Source of the DNA: Dyella_B sp035508675
Lineage (GTDB): Bacteria > Pseudomonadota > Gammaproteobacteria > Xanthomonadales > Rhodanobacteraceae
Assembly: GCF_035508675.1 (NCBI RefSeq)
Contig: NZ_DATJMN010000257.1
Span: 1 to 5,057, forward strand
DNA length: 5,057 bases
Direction of reading: 5' to 3'
Of this stretch, positions 1-5,043 are shown piece after piece; position 1 is the first letter of the stretch; each line of letters opens with the position of its first letter. The notes under the pieces are model-generated. The model was given only the letters and a program-made list of their open reading frames with translations, ran no database searches and was not told where the DNA came from. The translations under genes and the position numbers were made by a program.

Positions 1-1
1 G

Positions 2-523
2 CTCGCCGCCACGCATGTGGATCTCGAAAAAGCGGTAGCACAAGGCCGGTTCCGCGAAGATCTGTATTACCGCCTCAATGTATTGCGTCTGCATATGCCG
101 GCATTGCGCGAACGCGCCGATGATGTGCTGCAACTGGCGCAGATCTTCCTGGACAGCTTTCGCAAGCAGCATGACTGCCATGCGCGTACGTTCAGTGCGC
201 TGGCACGCAAGGCGCTGCGCGATTTCTCCTGGCCGGGTAACGTGCGCGAACTGCTCAACCGCGTGCAGCGTGCCGCCGTGGTGGCGGAGGGGGCGCAGAT
301 CAGCGTGGCCGATCTGGATCTGGAAGATGTGATCGCGCCACGGACGACAAGGCATTCCAGCCTGGGCCTGATGCGCACCTCGGCCGAGCGTGATGCCGTG
401 ATGGCATGTTTGCGCGAGACGCGTTTCAACATCAGCGAGTGCGCGCGGCGTTTGAAAGTGTCGCGCGTGACCGTTTACCGGCTGTGCAAGAAGCATCAGC
501 TGGTGCTTGAAGACCTGCAGTGA
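2..523 (+). CDS. Sigma-54-dependent transcriptional activator (NtrC-type bacterial enhancer-binding protein), C-terminal part only
   Basis: This is the last 173 residues of an activator of the sigma-54 RNA polymerase; the gene enters from the left edge, so no start codon is in the window. The visible part opens with LAATHVDLE, typical of the sensor I region of the AAA+ domain, then GRFREDLYYRLNV (residues 15-27) and PALRER, both hallmarks of this family. The sensor II region WPGNVREL is at about 77-84. A variable linker (about 105-125) leads to a Fis-type helix-turn-helix at about 143-165, ending SRVTVYRLCKKH, which should bind an enhancer. The Walker motifs, the GAFTGA loop that touches sigma-54 and the N-terminal sensory domain all lie outside the window, so the signal sensed cannot be told. 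The C-terminal helix is reminiscent of VpsR-like regulators, but that is a weak impression. A sigma-54 promoter starts 248 bases downstream on the opposite strand and is an obvious candidate target. Confidence 0.95.
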   Translation, partial: LAATHVDLEKAVAQGRFREDLYYRLNVLRLHMPALRERADDVLQLAQIFLDSFRKQHDCHARTFSALARKALRDFSWPGNVRELLNRVQRAAVVAEGAQISVADLDLEDVIAPRTTRHSSLGLMRTSAERDAVMACLRETRFNISECARRLKVSRVTVYRLCKKHQLVLEDLQ

Positions 524-531
524 GGCGGCTT

Positions 532-741
532 TCAGAACGCATGTCCGTGGCCTCCCCGGATTGAAGGGAAGACCCCCGACTCGCAGGGGACGAGCCGGGG
601 GCTTCCACATGGTGCCCGGCGGCATGTCGCCGGGTTACCGCCCTCGTCGCCGTCTTGCCACGGCGTGTTCTGGTGTTCTCTGCCTCGCGTTTCGCCGGGC
701 TCGCGCGCGATGGCCGTGCGAGCCCTGGTGGGTATAGCCAT
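532..741 (-). CDS. Possible small protein of 69 residues, unknown function, overlapping the structured RNA
   Basis: An ATG at 741 on the minus strand lies 18 bases after the predicted sigma-54 start site. It is preceded by the purine-rich Shine-Dalgarno-like GGAGAGGG (755-748). The frame runs 69 codons to the TGA at 532-534, 9 bases from the end of the activator gene. The peptide starts MAIPTRARTAIAREPGETR. It is rich in Arg, Gly and Pro with three Cys, and has no membrane segment, signal peptide or family motif that I recognise. The stretch must also encode four strong hairpins, which would explain its odd composition and argues that the frame may be open by chance in GC-rich DNA. A longer version from 774 would start inside the promoter and is rejected. 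This is a candidate only. Confidence 0.25.
   Translation of the reverse strand: MAIPTRARTAIAREPGETRGREHQNTPWQDGDEGGNPATCRRAPCGSPRLVPCESGVFPSIRGGHGHAF
567..606 (-). terminator. Long stem-loop 4, probable 3' end of the minus-strand RNA and possible bidirectional terminator
   Basis: GGAAG (567-571), CCCCCG (573-578) and CTCG (580-583) pair with CGAG (591-594), CGGGGG (596-601) and CTTCC (602-606). One base is bulged and there is one non-Watson-Crick position, a G-U pair only on the minus strand. The loop is 7 bases. Neither side carries a clear T-run: the minus side continues CTTC and then AATC. Termination is therefore plausible but unproven. On the plus strand it could protect or end the activator mRNA, 44 bases after its stop codon. 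Confidence 0.45.
615..634 (-). other. Stem-loop 3 of the hairpin cluster
   Basis: CCCGGCG (615-621) and CGCCGGG (628-634) pair perfectly over 7 bases around a 6-base loop, ACATGC on the minus strand. GGT (611-613) and ACC (637-639) can extend the stem beyond a small internal loop. Confidence 0.65.
648..665 (-). other. Stem-loop 2 of the hairpin cluster
   Basis: CGCCGT (648-653) and ACGGCG (660-665) pair perfectly over 6 bases around a 6-base loop, which reads GGCAAG on the minus strand. The stem is short, but it falls in line with three stronger neighbours. Confidence 0.5.
697..725 (-). other. Stem-loop 1 of the hairpin cluster
   Basis: GGGCTCGC (697-704) and GCGAGCCC (718-725) are perfectly complementary over 8 bases around a 13-base loop. 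A second copy of the outer arm, GCGAGCCCT, occurs at 743-751. The arm at 697-704 could therefore pair with either copy, giving two mutually exclusive folds. Confidence 0.65.
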
Positions 742-770
742 GGCGAGCCCTCTCCAGCTTTCTAGATAGG

Positions 771-785
771 GCAAGTCCCGTGCCA
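771..785 (-). promoter_or_regulatory. Sigma-54 (RpoN) -24/-12 promoter
   Basis: Read on the minus strand the sequence is TGGCACGGGACTTGC. It matches the sigma-54 consensus TGGCACG-N4-TTGC at every conserved position, with GG and GC separated by exactly 10 bases. With GC at -13/-12, transcription should start near base 759, an A on the minus strand, and run left through the hairpin cluster toward the 3' end of the activator gene. No large gene lies on that strand before the activator's 3' end, so the product is either a structured RNA or a short peptide. That the neighbouring activator drives it is inference from position. Confidence 0.75.
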
Positions 786-860
786 GTTGCGAAAAAGCCT
801 TGAAAATGAGGGTTTGGCGTGGGAATTCGCCGGGTCGGGCAGCTGGCGTCGCGTACAGGG

Positions 861-869
861 CTGTTACAG
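861..869. promoter_or_regulatory. Candidate activator-binding palindrome, copy 1
   Basis: CTGTTACAG is a perfect 4+1+4 palindrome. It lies about 102-110 bases upstream of the predicted sigma-54 start site, inside the usual range of enhancer sites. It overlaps ACAG-GG-CTGT at 855-864, giving alternating half-sites. That a Fis-type activator binds here is inference. Confidence 0.3.
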
Positions 870-933
870 TCGCTCTATTGCCTGCGTGGCAGTGAACAGC
901 ACCGCGCCGCGATTTTCAGCGGGTGTAATACTT

Positions 934-942
934 CTGATACAG
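934..942. promoter_or_regulatory. Candidate activator-binding palindrome, copy 2
   Basis: CTGATACAG matches the copy at 861 in 8 of 9 bases, with start-to-start spacing of 73 bases (about seven helical turns). It is about 175-183 bases upstream of the predicted sigma-54 start. It also overlaps a weak -10-like GATACA that might serve argD, so its meaning is ambiguous. Confidence 0.25.
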
Positions 943-1033
943 ACCGCGCGGCAGTGGACAACGCGGGCGTATGTTGATGAAGAAAGCTTGCTGCTAGGAT
1001 GCCGCTTCCCCGTTTTCAAACCTTTTCATCCGC

Positions 1034-1056
1034 TTGGCTTGGCTGTCGCAAGCCAA
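1034..1056 (+). promoter_or_regulatory. Hairpin in the argD leader
   Basis: TTGGCTTG (1034-1041) and CAAGCCAA (1049-1056) are perfectly complementary over 8 bases around the loop GCTGTCG. The stem ends 34 bases before the start codon and 23 bases before its ribosome binding site. No T-run follows, so it is not an intrinsic terminator. It could affect mRNA stability or bind a protein. Confidence 0.45.
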
Positions 1057-1079
1057 AGCGCCATGCATGTATTGAGCAT

Positions 1080-1084
1080 AGGAG
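1080..1084 (+). promoter_or_regulatory. Ribosome binding site fixing the GTG start of argD
   Basis: AGGAG lies 6 bases before the GTG at 1091. An in-frame TAG at 1079-1081 overlaps it, so the frame cannot extend further upstream. The two together make the non-ATG start secure. Confidence 0.8.
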
Positions 1085-1090
1085 CCTTCG

Positions 1091-2305
1091 GTGTCGTCTC
1101 TCGTTGATCTTGCCAAACGCTATTGGTTGCCCGTGTACAAGCCGCGCGAGCTGGTGCTCGACCGAGGCCAGGGCGCACGCGTTTGGGATACCGAGCAGCG
1201 CGACTACATCGACTTCGGTGCTGGCATCGCGGTGAATGCCCTGGGGCATCAGGATCCTGACCTGCTGGCGGCCTTGACTGCGCAGGCGCACAAGCTCTGG
1301 CATAGCAGCAACGTGTTCTACACCGAGCCGCCGCTGCACCTGGCACAGGAACTGGTGGAGGCCTCCGGCTTTGCCGAGCGCGTGTTTCTGTGCAACTCCG
1401 GCGCCGAAGCGAACGAGGCGGCGATTAAGTTGGTACGCAAATGGGCGGCTGCCCAAGGCCGGCCGGCGGAACAACGGGTAATCATCACGTTCCGCGGCTC
1501 TTTCCATGGTCGCACGCTGGCCACGGTCACGGCCACCGCGCAGCCGAAATACCAGGAAGGCTACGAGCCGCTGCCGGGCGGTTTCCGTTATCTGGATTTC
1601 AATGATGTGGCCGCGCTCGAGGCAGCTTTTGCCGCGGGCGACGTCGCTGCCGTGATGCTGGAGCCAGTGCAGGGCGAAGGCGGCGTGCTGCCGGCGGCGC
1701 CTGGTTTCATCAAGCGCGTGCGCGAGTTGTGCGATACGCACGGCGCGCTGCTGGTGCTGGACGAAATTCAATGCGGCATGGGGCGTACCGGCACGCTGTT
1801 CGCACACGTGCAGGATGGCGTGATGCCGGATATCGTAACCCTCGCCAAGGCGTTGGGTTGCGGCTTCCCGATTGGCGCGATGCTTGCTGGCGCCAAGGTG
1901 GCGCAAGTGATGCAGTTCGGTGCGCATGGCACCACCTTCGGCGGCAATCCCATGGCGGCGGCGGTCGCGCGCGTGGCGCTGCGCAAGCTGTCGTCGCCGC
2001 CGCTGCTGGCGAACGTGCAGCGTCAATCGGATGTATTGCAGCAGGCGCTGAGGTCGATGGGTGCGGAGCTGGGCGTGTTTTCCGAGGTGCGCGGGCGTGG
2101 GCTGATGCTGGGCGCGGTGCTGGCGGAAACCTATCGCGGCAAAGCGGGCGACGTGCTCGATGTGGCCGCCGCACACGGTTTGCTGGTGCTGCAGGCCGGG
2201 CCGGATGTGCTGCGTTTCGTGCCGCCGCTGAACATCAGCGACGAGGAGTTGTCCGAGGGCCTGTCACGCCTGCACGCGGCCTTGCGTGCCTTCGTGGCGA
2301 AATAG
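1091..2305 (+). CDS. argD: Acetylornithine/succinylornithine-type aminotransferase (class III, PLP-dependent)
   Basis: This 404-residue cytoplasmic enzyme belongs to the ArgD/AstC group, which swaps an amino group between N-acyl-ornithine and 2-oxoglutarate in arginine synthesis (ArgD) or degradation (AstC). The length is normal for the family. Visible motifs are NSGAEAN (102-108), which holds the cofactor phosphate, FHGRT (138-142), GEGG (195-198), DEIQCGMGRTG (224-234) with the Asp that contacts the PLP ring, the Schiff-base lysine K253 in VTLAKALGCGFPIG, GTTFGGNP (280-287) and RFVPPLNI near the C-terminus with R375. All key residues are present, so it should be active. The start is GTG with a good ribosome binding site. 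No other arg or ast genes are in the window, so biosynthetic against catabolic use cannot be settled; argD is the better default. The glyoxalase gene follows after 25 bases, probably on the same mRNA. Confidence 0.85.
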   Translation: MSSLVDLAKRYWLPVYKPRELVLDRGQGARVWDTEQRDYIDFGAGIAVNALGHQDPDLLAALTAQAHKLWHSSNVFYTEPPLHLAQELVEASGFAERVFLCNSGAEANEAAIKLVRKWAAAQGRPAEQRVIITFRGSFHGRTLATVTATAQPKYQEGYEPLPGGFRYLDFNDVAALEAAFAAGDVAAVMLEPVQGEGGVLPAAPGFIKRVRELCDTHGALLVLDEIQCGMGRTGTLFAHVQDGVMPDIVTLAKALGCGFPIGAMLAGAKVAQVMQFGAHGTTFGGNPMAAAVARVALRKLSSPPLLANVQRQSDVLQQALRSMGAELGVFSEVRGRGLMLGAVLAETYRGKAGDVLDVAAAHGLLVLQAGPDVLRFVPPLNISDEELSEGLSRLHAALRAFVAK

Positions 2306-2330
2306 CCCGGATAAATCAGGAACAGTCACG

Positions 2331-2750
2331 ATGAAATATCTGCACAGCATGGTTCGCGTGCGTGACCTCGACGCTTCGCTGCGTTTCTATTGCGAAGGGC
2401 TCGGCTTGAAAGAAGTGCGCCGCATGGATTCGCAGCAGGGCAAATACACGCTGGTGTATCTGGCCGCGCCGGAAAGCCCGGAGGCGGAAGTGGAGCTGAC
2501 CTATAACTGGGGTTCGGAAGAGGATTACGGTTCGGCCCGCAACTTCGGCCACCTCGCATTCGAGGTTCGCGACATTTATGCGACGTGCGAGCACCTGCAA
2601 TCGATGGGTTACACCATCAGCCGTCCGCCGCGTGACGGGCACATGGCGTTCGTGCGTTCGCCCGACCTTATCTCGATTGAGCTGCTGCAGGATGGTCATC
2701 TGCCGCCGCGGGAGCCGTGGGCGTCGATGCCGAACGTGGGCAGCTGGTGA
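2331..2750 (+). CDS. gloA: Glyoxalase I (lactoylglutathione lyase, VOC fold)
   Basis: This 139-residue protein closely resembles E. coli GloA, which isomerises the hemithioacetal of methylglyoxal and glutathione to S-lactoylglutathione, the first step of methylglyoxal detoxification. The N-terminus MKYLHSMVRVRDLDASLRFY and the segment VELTYNWG are typical. The four expected metal ligands are present: H5, E55, H74 (in FGHLAFEV) and E117 (in ISIELL). The two beta-alpha-beta-beta-beta halves span roughly 1-60 and 70-120, and the protein probably works as a dimer. The usual DPDG turn before the last ligand reads SPDL here, a mild deviation. The ATG at 2331 is preceded by AGGA (2318-2321), and a longer upstream frame would overlap argD, so 2331 is chosen. 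A related VOC enzyme with another substrate cannot be ruled out, but the full ligand set and length favour GloA. Confidence 0.85.
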   Translation: MKYLHSMVRVRDLDASLRFYCEGLGLKEVRRMDSQQGKYTLVYLAAPESPEAEVELTYNWGSEEDYGSARNFGHLAFEVRDIYATCEHLQSMGYTISRPPRDGHMAFVRSPDLISIELLQDGHLPPREPWASMPNVGSW

Positions 2751-2753
2751 GCG

Positions 2754-3641
2754 TTACCGGAACGGGGCGCTGTCCCGTTCTTGTTGTTCAGTTGCGGACA
2801 GCTCTGTACCGCAGATGCGGCAATAGTCCGCATCATTTTCATGGTCGAATTGGCCGCAACGGGTGCAGGGCACGCGCTTGCGTCGCGCACGCATGCCGGC
2901 CGCCAGCTCGGCGGTAAAGATGCCGGTCGGTACGGCGATGATGCTGTAGCCGATCAGGATGATCAGCGATGTCAGCAGTTTGCCCAAGGCGGTTTTCGGC
3001 GTAATGTCGCCAAAGCCCACCGTGGTCATGGTGACGATCGCCCAGTACATGGATGTGGGGATCGAGGTGAAGCCGTCTTCCGGCCCTTCGATCAGATACA
3101 TCAGCGCGCCGAAGATCAGCACCAGCGTAAGAATGGCGCTGAAGAACACCAGCACTTTCCGGCGCGCACGAATCAGCGTGTACCACAGCAGATCCGCCTC
3201 GCCCACGTAGCGCGTGAGCTTGAGGATGCGGAAGATGCGCAGGATGCGCAGCGCACGCACCACCAGCAGATACTGGCTGCCGGCGGCGATCAGGCTGATC
3301 CAGGTCGGTAACACGGCCAGAAAATCGACCACGCCGAAGAAGCTGCGCATGTAGCGCCACGGCCGGTCGACCACCAGGATGCGCATCACGTATTCGAGCG
3401 TGAACAGCAGGGTGAATGCCCATTCCAGCGCATAGAAGATCGCGCCATACCGCGCGTGCGCCTGCGCAACGGTATCGAACACCGCCACCGCGATGCTGCC
3501 CAGGATGGCGATGATCAAGAGGACGTCGAAGCGGCGTCCTGCCGTGTCTTCGTGTCCAAAGATGATGTGGAACCAGCGCGCTCGCCATCCTCCTTGGTGG
3601 GCCGGTTCAAGCTGATCGGCAGGCGGCGCGCGTCCATGCAT
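2754..3641 (-). CDS. Voltage-gated potassium-channel-like ion transporter with C-terminal zinc-ribbon motif
   Basis: This 295-residue inner-membrane protein has the six-segment layout of a voltage-gated cation channel. Hydrophobic segments are at about 39-58 (S1), 68-91 (S2) and 101-118 (S3). S4 is at 128-144, with R129, R132, R135, R138, K141 and R144 at every third position, a classic voltage sensor. S5 is at 163-184, the pore helix and filter at about 195-212 with TVGFGD (207-212), and S6 at about 222-246. TVGFGD indicates potassium selectivity, and four subunits would form one pore. After S6 a basic stretch leads to CTRCG (259-263) and CRICG (274-278), two CxxC pairs likely to bind one zinc in the cytoplasm; there is no RCK domain. 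The ATG at 3641 comes 5 bases after the hemL stop with only a weak ribosome binding site, which suggests translational coupling. The next Met lies inside S2, so 3641 is the reasonable start. Its stop is 3 bases from the convergent gloA stop. Confidence 0.9.
   Translation of the reverse strand: MHGRAPPADQLEPAHQGGWRARWFHIIFGHEDTAGRRFDVLLIIAILGSIAVAVFDTVAQAHARYGAIFYALEWAFTLLFTLEYVMRILVVDRPWRYMRSFFGVVDFLAVLPTWISLIAAGSQYLLVVRALRILRIFRILKLTRYVGEADLLWYTLIRARRKVLVFFSAILTLVLIFGALMYLIEGPEDGFTSIPTSMYWAIVTMTTVGFGDITPKTALGKLLTSLIILIGYSIIAVPTGIFTAELAAGMRARRKRVPCTRCGQFDHENDADYCRICGTELSATEQQERDSAPFR
2760..2788 (+). terminator. Intrinsic terminator of the argD-gloA unit, inside the 3' end of the channel gene
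   Basis: GAACGGG (2760-2766) and CCCGTTC (2774-2780) pair perfectly over 7 bases around a 7-base loop, followed by the T-rich TTGTTGTT. The hairpin begins 10 bases after the gloA stop. In the minus direction no T-run follows, so it should stop plus-strand transcription only. It lies wholly within codons of the convergent channel gene. Confidence 0.7.
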
Positions 3642-3646
3642 GGCGA

Positions 3647-4930
3647 TCAGCCTGCGCGTGCCAGCCGCATGGCGACGCGCGCCGCATCCAGGGTGGCGGC
3701 GATGTCTTCATCGCTATGTGCGGAAGAAAGGAAACCGGCTTCGAAGGCGCTGGGCGCAAGGAATACCCCGTGTTCGAGCATGCCCTGGAAGAAGCGGTTG
3801 AACATCGCCGTATCGGCGGCTGTGGCCTGCGCGTAGCTGCTCACGTTTTCGTGCGTAAAGAACAGTCCAAACATGCCGCCCACCCGGTTGGTGCTGAATG
3901 GAACGCCTTCACCATCGGCGACTGCTTGCAAGCCATCGGTGAGCAGGCGCGTGCGTGCAGCCAGCGTGTCGTAGAAACCCGGTGCCTGGACCAGCTCCAG
4001 CATGGCCAGGCCGGCGGCCATGGCGACAGGGTTGCCGCTCAGGGTGCCAGCTTGGTAGATCGGGCCGGCCGGCGCAATCTGCTCCATCAGCGCGCGACGC
4101 CCGCCATAGGCGCCCACCGGCATGCCTCCGCCGATGACCTTGCCGAAGGTGGTGAGGTCGGGCTGGATTCCATACAGCGCCTGGGCGCCGCCGAGTGCGA
4201 CGCGGAAGCCGGTCATCACTTCGTCGAAGATCAACAGTGCGCCGTGGCGGGTGCAGAGCTCGCGCAATCCGTGCAGGTAACCGTCCTGCGGCGGAATGCA
4301 GTTCATGTTGCCGGCCACCGGTTCAATGATCAGGCCGGCGATCTCGCTGCCCTGCTCGGCGAAAAGCGCTTGTGCGGCGGCCAGGTCGTTGTAGGGCAGG
4401 GTGAGGGTGAGGTCCGCGTTGGCGGTAGGGACGCCCGGGGAGGTTGGCACGCCGAAGGTGAGTGCGCCGGAACCGGCTTTCACCAGGAAGCTGTCGCCAT
4501 GGCCGTGGTAGCAGCCCTCGAATTTCACGATCTTGCTGCGTCCGGTGGCACCGCGCGCCAGGCGAATGGCCGACATCGTGGCCTCCGTGCCGGAGTTGAC
4601 CATGCGCACCATCTCCACCGACGGCACCAGGCGCGTGATGGTTTCCGCCATCACCACCTCGGCCGGGCAGGGCGTGCCGAACGATAGGCCGTCTCGTACG
4701 GCTCGCTCGACCGCCTCGCGCACCTTCGGATGATTGTGGCCCGCGATCATCGGCCCCCAGGAGCCGACGTAATCGATATAGCGCTTGCCTTCCACATCCC
4801 ACAAATAAGCCCCGTTGGCGCGTGCTGTGAAAAACGGCTCGCCGCCGACGGACTTGAAAGCACGTACCGGGGAATTCACGCCGCCGGGAAGCAGCTTGAG
4901 GGCGCGCTGGAATAACTCATGGTTGGTCAT
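3647..4930 (-). CDS. hemL: Glutamate-1-semialdehyde 2,1-aminomutase
   Basis: HemL converts glutamate-1-semialdehyde to 5-aminolevulinate, the last step of the tRNA-dependent C5 route into heme and other tetrapyrroles. It is a cytoplasmic PLP enzyme, normally a dimer. From the ATG at 4930 it is 427 residues, the usual family size, and starts MTNHELFQRALKLLPGGVNS as HemL proteins do. Motifs include NSGTEAT (112-118), YHGHGD (141-146), EPVAGNMNC (203-211), DEVMTGFR (236-243) and the PLP lysine K264 in TFGKVIGGGMPVGAYGG. All are intact. An in-frame ATG at 4993 would add 21 residues including a Pro-rich APPPYP encoded by a C-run. Such an extension is unlike the family, so the shorter start is preferred, although neither start has a strong ribosome binding site. 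The channel gene follows after 5 bases. Confidence 0.97.
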   Translation of the reverse strand: MTNHELFQRALKLLPGGVNSPVRAFKSVGGEPFFTARANGAYLWDVEGKRYIDYVGSWGPMIAGHNHPKVREAVERAVRDGLSFGTPCPAEVVMAETITRLVPSVEMVRMVNSGTEATMSAIRLARGATGRSKIVKFEGCYHGHGDSFLVKAGSGALTFGVPTSPGVPTANADLTLTLPYNDLAAAQALFAEQGSEIAGLIIEPVAGNMNCIPPQDGYLHGLRELCTRHGALLIFDEVMTGFRVALGGAQALYGIQPDLTTFGKVIGGGMPVGAYGGRRALMEQIAPAGPIYQAGTLSGNPVAMAAGLAMLELVQAPGFYDTLAARTRLLTDGLQAVADGEGVPFSTNRVGGMFGLFFTHENVSSYAQATAADTAMFNRFFQGMLEHGVFLAPSAFEAGFLSSAHSDEDIAATLDAARVAMRLARAG

Positions 4931-5043
4931 GGCAACGATTCGATTCGGATAAGGGGGGGGCGCGAGATTGGGGTCGCGGCCGAAGTGCGTCATTTTCCGG
5001 GTGCTGTCCTCGATCTGCCAGTCATTCGAACAGGGTGTGACGC
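4931..5043. other. Region upstream of hemL with an 8-G run
   Basis: These 113 bases separate hemL from the possible divergent start at 5044 and should carry the hemL promoter unless hemL is transcribed from further right. I see no convincing -35/-10 pair on either strand. A run of eight G (4953-4960; C on the hemL strand) sits 22 bases upstream of the chosen hemL start. The hemL frame stays open upstream to the window edge, so absence of an upstream stop gives no help in choosing the start. Confidence 0.5.

Larger units (their letters stand above)
567..759 (-). ncRNA. Candidate sigma-54-driven structured RNA with four stem-loops
   Basis: The proposed RNA starts near 759, set by the -24/-12 element, and ends at or just after the hairpin at 567-606, about 193 nt. 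In transcript order the stems are: 8 perfect pairs (725-718 with 704-697), 6 perfect pairs (665-660 with 653-648), 7 perfect pairs (634-628 with 621-615, with GGU/ACC able to extend it), and about 15 pairs with one bulge (606-591 with 583-567). The only mismatch in the last stem, A579 against C595 on the plus strand, becomes a G-U pair in minus-strand RNA, so the fold favours this direction. The final hairpin's loop is C-rich (UCCCCUG) and could pair with ribosome binding sites. The trailing CUUCCCUUC is not a proper U-run, so the exact 3' end is uncertain. I recognise no known RNA family. Existence is inferred from promoter plus folding potential only. Confidence 0.5.
524..1090. other. Structured intergenic region between activator gene and argD
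   Basis: These 567 bases hold no convincing large gene. The left half (567-725) is a run of four GC-rich inverted repeats. The middle (771-785) is a minus-strand sigma-54 promoter. The right half (786-1090) is more AT-rich. It contains two CTGWTACAG palindromes, a CTGC-GTG-GCAG inverted repeat at 882-892 and a hairpin in the argD leader. It must also contain the argD promoter. The best sigma-70 guesses I see are weak: TTGATG (974-979) with TAGGAT (995-1000) at a short 15-base spacing, or TTTTCA (913-918) with GATACA (936-941) at 17 bases. I do not annotate either as a promoter. Confidence 0.8.

Noticed and set aside
507..737. 76-codon plus-strand frame after the activator gene
   Set aside because: Overlaps the activator's end and runs through four hairpins; composition is Arg/Gly-rich without a motif, and no promoter faces this way.
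741..774. Longer version (80 codons) of the minus-strand small frame, starting at 774
   Set aside because: That start lies inside the sigma-54 -24/-12 element, upstream of the predicted transcript start.
761..860. Possible cyclic-di-GMP or other known riboswitch ahead of argD
   Set aside because: No recognisable aptamer core, and the conserved bases here are explained by the minus-strand sigma-54 promoter.
787..1107. 106-codon plus-strand frame ahead of argD
   Set aside because: Starts at a TTG with no ribosome binding site, overlaps the argD start and shows no protein-like features; it covers the likely argD promoter.
1016..2176. 386-codon open frame on the minus strand opposite argD
   Set aside because: It is the complement of a strongly conserved aminotransferase, has low-complexity His/Arg/Gln-rich composition and no family motif; an effect of high GC at third codon positions.
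1729..2334. 201-codon plus-strand frame inside argD
   Set aside because: Overlaps argD in another frame, Ala/Arg/Gly-rich, no ribosome binding site or recognisable domain.
3716..4687. 323-codon plus-strand frame opposite hemL
   Set aside because: hemL is unmistakable on the other strand; this frame has no motif and typical mirror-strand composition.
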